Source of the DNA: Gonatopus flavifemur
Lineage: Eukaryota; Arthropoda; Insecta; Hymenoptera; Dryinidae
DNA: 64,000 nucleotides
NCBI GenBank assembly: GCA_018340375.1
Contig: JAFFJZ010000002.1
Span: forward strand, 43,606,001-43,670,000
Reading direction: 5' to 3'
Of the stretch, positions 56,926 to 64,000 are shown piece after piece. The notes beneath the pieces were generated by a model. That model worked only from the letters and a program-made list of their open reading frames with translations. It made no database searches and had not been told where the DNA came from. The translations under genes were made by a program, and so were the position numbers. The number at the start of each line of letters is the position of its first letter. Position 1 is the stretch's first letter.

Positions 56926-58641
56926 AATTCATTTCTGTACCTAATTTGATTTGACATGTGGCACATCGATATTATTTGTTTTTCTAAAATGTTTTTTTTA
57001 CAACTTTAATAATTATCCGGAAGAAAATGTTCACTGCAAAATTCTTTTTATTGTAGTAAACGATGGAAAAAACTGGTGTTGGAGTGAGAATAAAAAAAAA
57101 GGAAACATTTTATGGATAAATAAATTAATTGAGGATGAAAATTTGCCAACTCAGTAGAGAACCAACCAGGATGATGACTGTGTTTCATTATGAAACTATA
57201 TTTCGAATGACAGCGAGAAATGTTGGAAACTGAATAAAAATTCATACCATAAAATAATTTTAGATGATGAATTTTCTCAACTATTATAAATTGATCTCCA
57301 CAGCGTGTATCAATCAAATACTGTATTCCCCGACCGAATACATATATAATCTCGATGGGTCAGACAGCTTTCCAATTTCTAGCCAATTATTCCAATTTTT
57401 CATCCAATGATGGAACTTTGAAAGTTCATCAGTCAGACAACCCGTATATTTGATTCACGGTTAAAAATCAGGTCAAATAGTCATTAGCATTGTCATTGTG
57501 GATGGTAAATTTATAAACGGGGCAGACGACGCATCGATCGATAAATATTTCTATACTTCTTATTTACAACAAAAAATACTGACAAATAATAGCTGATCTG
57601 ATACTATAGCGCCTACAAAGAGAAATTGCTAAGGAAGCAAGAAAAATTGTTAACGTTTCAGCTACGAGAGTGAATATTCTGGCAGGAACAACAAAGTTTT
57701 TTGCGGACGCTATATTGAAAAACTATTTTTTTCACTGCGGAATTGATGAGAACTGATTTTCACTTCTGTAGAATCCTTACTCAATGAATATTCAAAATTC
57801 TTCAATTTTCAAGGTTGTTAATAAAAATTGACGTGAGATTGAAATTTTACAAAACAAAAGCGTTGAGAAAACATGCAGTGAAGGACTTGAAAATAATATA
57901 TATTTCTTCACATCGATTTTTTTATACATTCCAAAAGAAAATCAGGATATCTGGTCCGGGAATTTCTCGCTTTTTTCATCTCCAGACATCCTGAAAATTA
58001 TACTGCAGAAATAAACCATACAGAATTAAATCAAGACAATTACCATTCTTGTGTGCTTTATACGTATCTTTGTACAGGGCAACGATATACAAATAAGATT
58101 GCAATAAACAATCTACATATCCGTTGTGCATACACCCGAAAAGTATCCGAAGTTTCTTGAGAATCTCTTCCAGCTAACGTTTGTGGCTGCGTATGTACTA
58201 CCACAATGTCAAATACAGTTTACTTATTTCGAAACTCAGTGCATATTAGTTCTCGGATACATTTATTCTTGAGATCTCATCTTTGATAATTCGGATAAAA
58301 TACACCATGTTTCAAAAATACAGAGACAAAACTCGACGATGTACGTGTATATTGTTTTAGTCATACGAATGTATGATATGGTATGCTTCTTTTTCGAACT
58401 TCATTTTATTTCTAGAGCTTGAATTATATCCTGAAATATAGTTAACATTGAGATAACAAAAGGACATCGATCGTTTTTCTTTCCCATTGATACAAAAAGT
58501 TATTTTTATAATACTCCAGCTCTTTGAATAACAGGATGAATGTCAATATTAGTGTTTCTCTTGCATCTCAAAATCAAAAATAATGAGACATATTGGAAGA
58601 AAGGTATTGATCCCATTCGGAACTGATGATGAGGGTAAATC
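56926..58641. other. Non-coding; fragment with GCGCCTACAAAG motif at 57604-57715
   Basis: ACTATAGCGCCTACAAAGAG at 57602 and the inverse-like TTTTTTGCGGACGCTATA at about 57699 form a loose inverted repeat, related to parts of 50079-50305. Nothing else is recognised. Confidence 0.4.
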
Positions 58642-58806
58642 AGGGAGAGATAACGCACCACTACAGCCTAAAATAATACATAAAACCTCATTTATTCAAG
58701 GAAGATGTGAAGATTGTAATTGAATTTTTATAATTTTCTTGAATAAACGAGGTTTCATGCGTTACTTTGTGCTGCAAAGGAACGAGGAAGTGCGTCATCT
58801 TTCCCC
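58642..58806. mobile_element. Palindromic MITE-like inverted repeat
   Basis: The outer arms AGGGAGAGATAACGCAC and, inverted, GGGGAAAGATGACGCAC enclose inner arms ATAAAACCTCATTTATTCAAG and CTTGAATAAACGAGGTTTCAT. No clear target duplication was found. Confidence 0.55.
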
Positions 58807-58892
58807 GTTTCACTCTTTATATGAGAGTACATAAAAAAATGCTTTGGGTGATGAAAAATCAAAATTCGCTTCACATTTTGTTAGCACACATA

Positions 58893-59103
58893 AGGTAAAA
58901 GAACCTATACCCGATCAGTCCTTATATTCTAGGTTTGTGTGGTTTAGCTGTGCAAAAACTCTTCAACTAAAACATTTTTTCTAATTATTGGATCGAAAAT
59001 TAACTTTTCCATTTAAAACTTCTAACTAAAATGCTTTGTAAATCCATGTAATAATGAAAATGATCGGGTTCTAGTTCCTGATCGGGTATAGGGTCTCTTA
59101 CCT
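58893..59103. mobile_element. TA-flanked MITE, AGGTAA ends
   Basis: The arms AGGTAAAAGAACCTATACCC and, inverted, AGGTAAGAGACCCTATACCC both continue into GATCAG. TA flanks both sides. 211 bp with an AT-rich centre. A TA target suggests Tc1/mariner-type mobilisation. The ends differ from the CAC group. Confidence 0.8.
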
Positions 59104-61139
59104 TACACGAATAAAATCGAGTGAATTTGATTGTTTCTTTTCCTTCAATCGAATACAAAGATACCGTATGAGAGTTGAATTTTATCTTTACAACCCCTTT
59201 CCAAGCAAAATATGGAATAAGAAAAACAATTCATTGGAATTTTGAACGATTTCTAATAGATTTCATCGGATCAATTTGTTTATAAACAGAAATGTGAAGC
59301 ATGATACAATTACATACCAAACTTGTAAGGTTATAAACACATAAAATTTTTCAAAAAATCCGTAAATCATTATTTTCCTCAAAAAAATATTCAATGGCAG
59401 TACACCAACCAATATCATTCCTTTTTGAATTCTCGAGAACGTTCTCTCCATCAGCGTGAAGATTCCGCCTGTTTGAATAAACTGAAAATTATACAACACT
59501 ACTCTTCCGTTGAAGTATCTTTCAATCCCACCCTTGAAAAGAAGAGAAAGAGAGAGAGAGAGAGAGATAGAGAGAGAAGAAACAAAGAGTAAAACTTTAC
59601 ATCAAGAAGTTCGCGAGAAAGCAGTAAAATTGAACGAGAAAAAAAGAATATCTTGAGGAGATTTTTGGTGGAGGTTCTCCTGTCTGGAGAACGGATACGT
59701 GAATGAATGTATGAATGAAAGAATCCAGAAGAGACAGAACATGAACCGTTTTTGTTTTAGTAATCTCCCGTTGATTCCATCGAATCACAGATCTATTCGC
59801 GATAAACTTCCACTTGTTTTATATTTTCAGATTACTTCCATACAAATTTTTATTTGTTGAAATGCCAAAAGCACGCGGTTCTTGCCAATGTCGATCTTCC
59901 TTCTCTCTTTTTTCACCTCGTTGCTAAGCTTCTGATACTCTTCGCTCACAGAGAGGAAAGTTGAAAGTTTCTCACAAGTTTTCCCCTCCGATGTTAAAGC
60001 AATTCCTCATCAACTCCTTCTAGTTTTCATTTTGAACGTAACATTTGTAAGAAAAAAAAAGAGAAGAAAAAAATTGTATTCTCTGCAGTGTAATGCAGAA
60101 TTCATGGTGAAATTATCGAGAAATATTACGCGTCTAGAGATAATACTGAAAAGAAAAAATTTAGAATCTAACGAGATCATCAGTTTGACTTTTGATTTTT
60201 TAGTAAAAAAAAATTGTGATTCCCAATGTAGAAAAATTTGATTTAAAAATAAGAAAAAGAATAGTTTCAATCAAAGAAACAAAGAAAAAGTAAACATCCT
60301 TTGATCGTGGCAGACACAACTTTCTGTCCTGGTAAATCCAAATTTTGATTACTTTACCACATCGCGATATGCTTTACAGTAATTGCGGGGAATGCTAATC
60401 CGAATTGTATCTGTCCCCCAATTTCATTCCAATTTGCGATGAATATACGGCAAGTCTTTTCTTTCTGTTTGATGTGTACATTCGCATGGAAACCGTCATA
60501 AGCAGTCATAAATAACTTCGATATGCTCACGTTTTGTTTAGTTCAATACGCTTGGTTCATATACCATTTCAACGAGTTAATAGTTGTGGGACAAATAAAA
60601 GAATATCACGTTGACAGTCGTGTTAAATATTTATACCGGCGAGACAGACTAATCAGAAGTCTACTTTTGAAATGATATCGAATGAAAATACAATAATAAA
60701 AACACCGTGGGAGGAGGGTTATAAATGAAACGATCGAATCCATAACGCATATGTTAGTTCCGAGAGTTGAAGGAAAATGTAATCCGTTGTGTCCATGAAA
60801 ACCATTCATAATTGGTTGAATTTCTAAGGGCCCCGAGAAAAAAATAATTCAGAACTCCGTAAAACGCAGATCTATTTGAATCCAAGTTGGTCTACGAGAA
60901 AAAAATTCATATGCATCAGTTATTCTTGTTTTCTTCATTTTTAAATGATTTTTAAGCATCAAGTATTTCTAGATTTCAACGAATCTAAGTGAACCGGGAA
61001 GGATTAATTTCCCTATGTTTTATATCTATGCAAATCTAACCCAATCTACACCCCTAGACCCTTGCAAAGAACTGACGAACGTTTAGGTTTTGCTCATTTT
61101 TTCGAGTAATTCAGAACTGTGAAAAGAGCGGTTTCAGAG
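59104..61139. other. Unique AT-rich DNA; (GA)n at 59536-59580
   Basis: Only the GA-rich tract is structured. Words like AAATCTA(C/A) at 60860-61060 recur weakly. No gene is supported. Confidence 0.45.
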
Positions 61140-61377
61140 CAGCCCTATCCGACTCCCCCACTTCTGAGGTTCCTTAATGTCGCTATTTGAACTAATCCGC
61201 AGCGCAGCGCTAAGTGTTCTGGTGGGCTGCATAAAATATACCTATCTCTCAGTCATCCAATCAAATTAGGAGGAACAGCCCACCAGTACAGCCAGCGCTA
61301 TCTACTGGTTCAATGTTTTTGGCGACAGTAAAAATACCTCATTTACTATAGTTTAGTTAGAGAGTCGGATAGGGCTG
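61140..61377. mobile_element. hAT-type MITE (8-bp duplication TTTCAGAG)
   Basis: Perfect 16-bp TIRs, CAGCCCTATCCGACTC and its inverse, are flanked by identical TTTCAGAG (61132-61139 and 61378-61385). The interior has GGTGGGCTG/CAGCCCACC and CAGCGC words. Its right duplication abuts directly the left duplication of the next hAT. Confidence 0.9.
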
Positions 61378-61393
61378 TTTCAGAGTTACCATC

Positions 61394-61758
61394 CAGAGGC
61401 GGACTTTGGTAATTGCCGCCCCTTATATGACAGCAAAAATTTATTTTTCACGAAAATACCCTAACAGCACATCCACCGATTTATACGTTGCATCTCCGTG
61501 GACTCAACGTGAATAGAACGTGGATGAACGGAGATTCCACGTGGAGGCAACATAGAGGCAACGTAGAAATGTCCGGTGCTGTACGGATATTTATTACCAA
61601 AAGATGTTGTTTTTATTGCTTAGAATTTATCATTCTCCTAAAAATTAGTTTTAAATTATTCAAATTAAGAAAAATTTTGTTCGACTCGATTGCTGCCCTT
61701 TTACAGCCTGCCGTCCCTGCGCCATGGCGCCGTTGGCACAGGCCATCGTCCGCTCCTG
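61394..61758. mobile_element. hAT-type MITE (8-bp duplication TTACCATC)
   Basis: The ends are CAGAGGCGGACTTTGG and, inverted, CAGGAGCGGACGATGG. TTACCATC is exactly repeated at 61386-61393 and 61759-61766. GCGCCATGGCGCC lies near the right end. A word-array segment (61458-61577, CACGTGGA/TCCACGTG, starting CCCTAACAGCAC and ending CCGGTGCTG) may be a further nested CCC-type insertion with an incomplete right end. Confidence 0.85.
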
Positions 61759-61929
61759 TTACCATCACGTGAGTTTTATAAAACTCCACCTCAAAATCCA
61801 AGTACCAGAATAACTTCAAATGGTATTAAAATGACGCAATATCAAAATAACATCATGAAGTGCTGACACAGCAAAACTCGGAGTGGATTTGGTCCAAAAC
61901 CTCAAAATTTTTTACAATGAGATGTTATT

Positions 61930-62305
61930 CAAGTTTGAATCGTTTATAGGAGAGAAACTAAAATTCAAACTGAATGATTCATTGAAACTGGATAAATGGT
62001 TTAAAGAATGTACCGCAAGGTTTTGGGTCAACAAATGCTGAATTATTCCAACATTAGACTAATAATCGGTTTCAATAAACGATTCAAACACTTCAAGATA
62101 TATTGCTGGAGTTTGAATCGTTTATAAAAACGGAACGAAGATTTAAACCTACAAAATCTGATTTGACTTTGGAAACGAACTCTTTGGAACTGAAAACATC
62201 GCTTTAAAAAATTATTGCAAAATTTTGGGTCTTCGATAGTTGAGTATATCGTTATTCCATCGCTAATTCGCTTCAATAAACCATCCAAAATTCAGCAAAA
62301 TGTTT
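61930..62305. repeat. Diverged tandem duplication, about 180 bp unit
   Basis: Two units (about 61930-62105 and 62110-62305) each start GTTTGAATCGTTTATA and carry a GCAA(G/A)(G/A)TTTTGGGTC block. They end with TCGG/TTCGC TTTCAATAAAC(G/C)AT-like sequence. Each unit also has its own inverted GTTTGAATCG/CGATTCAAAC pair. The copies are clearly diverged. Class unknown. Confidence 0.55.
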
Positions 62306-62459
62306 GAGATAATACTTTTCACAACGCTTAAAGATATCTGAGCAATATTCTTCTTTGTTTGCGGAGACATTGACTACCATTTCAGGGAGAATTATAATTT
62401 GGGAATCATTAATTGACGTTTCATATTTCCAAACATAATGAAAAACGTAATTCCAAGTA

Positions 62460-62841
62460 CACGGAAAAAAGAAAACAGCAAAGCTTACTGTGAATCGCAG
62501 TAATTCATTGAAAAAGAATGAGAAATCAAATTCACGCCGTTCATTACTGCGTCTCCCAGTAACCGTTAATGTTCAAGCAGCATTGACGAATTTCACTGCA
62601 GTACACATCACTGTGATCGCGCTAACCTCTATCATCCAAGCATGTTTTCATTTGTTTTTCAACTGATTGCTGTTATGGACAGTAACCAGTGCTGTTTTCT
62701 TCTTTCCGCCCTAGTAGAAATTACTCTAGTCATTCTCTAGTTGATTACAAGGCCTTACGAGGCCTTGCAAGTCCCTCACAAGGGCCTGGTGAGGCCTCGC
62801 AAGGCCCAGAGAATTACTAGAATGATTTCTGCTGGGGCGTG
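62460..62841. mobile_element. CAC-type MITE (TA duplication), right terminus split by a CCC element
   Basis: The left end is CACGGAAAAAAGAAAACAGC. The right arm CTGTTTTCTTCTTTCCG is interrupted at 62708, four bases before its end; the missing GTG-TA follows after the insert at 62838-62843. With the insert removed the TIR is complete and flanked by TA. The interior repeats TTACTGTGA/GCAGTAA words. Confidence 0.85.
62709..62837. mobile_element. CCC-type MITE with CAAGGCCTTG words (CG duplication), nested in a TIR
   Basis: The ends are CCCTAGTAGAAATTAC and, inverted, CCCCAGCAGAAATCAT. The dinucleotide CG is present on both sides (62707-62708 and 62838-62839). Only one CG is needed to restore the host's CCGTG terminus, so the duplication is directly supported. 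The interior is CAAGGCC, GAGGCCTTG and GGGCCTGG words. Confidence 0.85.
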
Positions 62842-63112
62842 TATGAACGAGGCTTTGGAAAGAGATGTCACCATAATGATATGAAATATGGAACATTCTT
62901 GCTTGATTTCCACGGATACTTCAAATTTTCACAGAACTCATCCTTGATCATCAGAGGCTTCTAATTCCGACTTTGAAATTATGTTCCACTTGAAAATCTT
63001 CTCTCTCTTCCAGAGGATTGCACTGAGAGAAGTGGAGTATAATGGCTACCGTTCATACAAACATGGATACCAAATACCGTAATAGTAGCCATCATAGATC
63101 TAGCAATTATAT
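62842..63112. other. Orphan CAC-type left end near 63003 with ATGGTACC words
   Basis: TGCACTGAGAGAAGTGGAG at about 63005 looks like a CAC-type terminus. Words TAATGGCTACC and GGTAGCCAT follow in inverted pairs. No matching right end was found. Confidence 0.4.
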
Positions 63113-63360
63113 CCCCAGATAGAAAAATGTCTCAATAATGCCATCATAATGGTGACATGCACGCCAAGAAATGTTTGCATCATGGTACCAAGGTGTTTCC
63201 GCATAAAGCATTGTTATTGGTAACAAAACGAGGTGATGGTACCATAATGAAGACATAATGTTCACATTTTATGCATCATTGCAATCTAAGCGAAGTTTAT
63301 GATAGTATGTTTACGGCACATTATGTTACAAAATATTAAGGGAATGGTTTTCTATCTGGG
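63113..63360. mobile_element. CCC-type element with CATAATGGTACC word array (AT duplication)
   Basis: The ends are CCCCAGATAGAAAA and TTTTCTATCTGGG, with AT on both sides. The left end starts with one extra C in this reading. The interior is TGGTACCATAATG, CATCATAATGGTG and ATGATGC-type words. The terminal CCCAGATAG is shared with the element at 17267. Confidence 0.7.
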
Positions 63361-63365
63361 ATCAC

Positions 63366-63432
63366 TTATACCCTGGCGTTGTAATGGACCGCTGATGGGC
63401 CTTCGAAACACCTGCAATCGTGTTTGTTGGGT
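63366..63432 (-). mobile_element. CCC-type MITE fragment
   Basis: Read on the minus strand it begins CCCAACAAACACGATTGCAG and contains GGTGTTTCGAAGGCCCATCAG. It is homologous to the half-elements at 36336 and 49752. The other end is missing, or merges with the neighbouring element. Confidence 0.55.
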
Positions 63433-64000
63433 AGCAACGATTATGTTTCAATTTTCTCAATGTATTTGATCGATCGAAGAGATAATGATAATAAATAATC
63501 ATCTTTTCCATGTATATTTGTGCGTTTGACTACTCACGTATTCTCCAATTCCCGACTCGAACGCTCGAAGTAATCCGTTTTATCGACACCTACACTATCC
63601 ACACGATACACGATTTTTTAAGTACTTTCCCACAACTCTACGAACAATGAATGAGTGTCTAAATAAACGTATGAAACAAATCTTGAATAAGAAACACTAA
63701 ATGCAACGGCCAAGATTGTTTTGTTCTTTGACAATAGGGCTCTCAGAGCTTTTTATGGCGACGGTGTAACGAAACGACACGACGAAAGCTACACACGATA
63801 GTCTAGAGAGCACTGTCCCACACGTACACGTATGTATAGCTACGTGAATCGGGGAAAGACTCAACGAATATACATTATTAATCAAAGTACACGTGTACGA
63901 AGGTGCTTCGTTTATAAGTGCTTTGCGAACACCCTTACCGTTCATAATGATAAAACTATATTAACCGTGACGTACCATATCCATGTACCCTCCTTATTCT
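63433..64000. other. Non-coding end of window
   Basis: Slightly less AT-rich than average and contains short direct motifs such as TACACGTGTACG. An 82-codon minus-strand frame at 63697-63945 has no recognisable domain. It could be promoter or 5' untranslated DNA, but nothing decisive is seen. Confidence 0.3.

Overview
This 64 kb window is AT-rich, intron-like or intergenic DNA from a eukaryote, almost certainly an insect. The transposon repertoire (hAT, piggyBac, Tc1/mariner-like and CR1/Jockey-group LINE relics) and the lack of operon-style coding support this. A hymenopteran is a reasonable guess but is not proven by anything here. I see no intact long gene, rRNA, tRNA or CRISPR array. The only host-gene candidate is a small exon on the minus strand (35336-35439). 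It has consensus splice sites and, in one frame, a start codon followed by a signal-peptide-like stretch. Its partner exons are not visible, so the window is probably dominated by a very long intron or an intergenic desert.

The real content is a dense, deeply nested population of short terminal-inverted-repeat (TIR) elements. Four groups are defined by their ends and target-site duplications (TSDs). (1) 'CAC' elements have ends like CACTGAGAAAA, CACGGAGAAAA or CACTGTAAAAA and matching 2-bp TSDs: eight TA, five TG and one TT. (2) 'CCC' elements have ends like CCCAGATAGCACA, CCCTAGTAGAAAT or CCCAAGT and matching 2-bp TSDs of varied sequence (CT, TA, AT, TT, AA, CG). (3) hAT-type elements with 8-bp TSDs lie at 15337, 16769, 42740, 44686, 61140 and 61394, with one more 8-bp-TSD element at 38147. 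(4) TTAA elements include a piggyBac-like one at 37480-39056. Many group 1-3 elements share an odd design: the interior is an array of one degenerate short word in both orientations, and the word differs between elements.

Layout. 1-7 kb: CAC and CCC elements, including the nests at 3716-4339 and 5638-6701. 7-13 kb: word-array elements and a TTCA-flanked element. 15-18 kb: a hAT inside a CAC element, then a 1.15 kb hAT with two smaller insertions. 18-29 kb: mostly unique AT-rich DNA with microsatellites and one long hairpin. 30-32 kb: a palindromic CAC element and repeats. 32-36 kb: unique DNA and the candidate exon. 36-39 kb: TTAA elements. 42.7-45.3 kb: a hAT containing a LINE relic, a Tc1-like end and a second hAT. 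48.7-51.4 kb: a long-TIR element carrying a transposase-type zinc-finger relic split by a CAC element. 51-61 kb: sparse. 61-63.4 kb: two hATs back to back, then a CAC element broken by a CCC element.

Nothing here forms a pathway. The biology is serial insertion, and the nesting gives a relative age order for many families.
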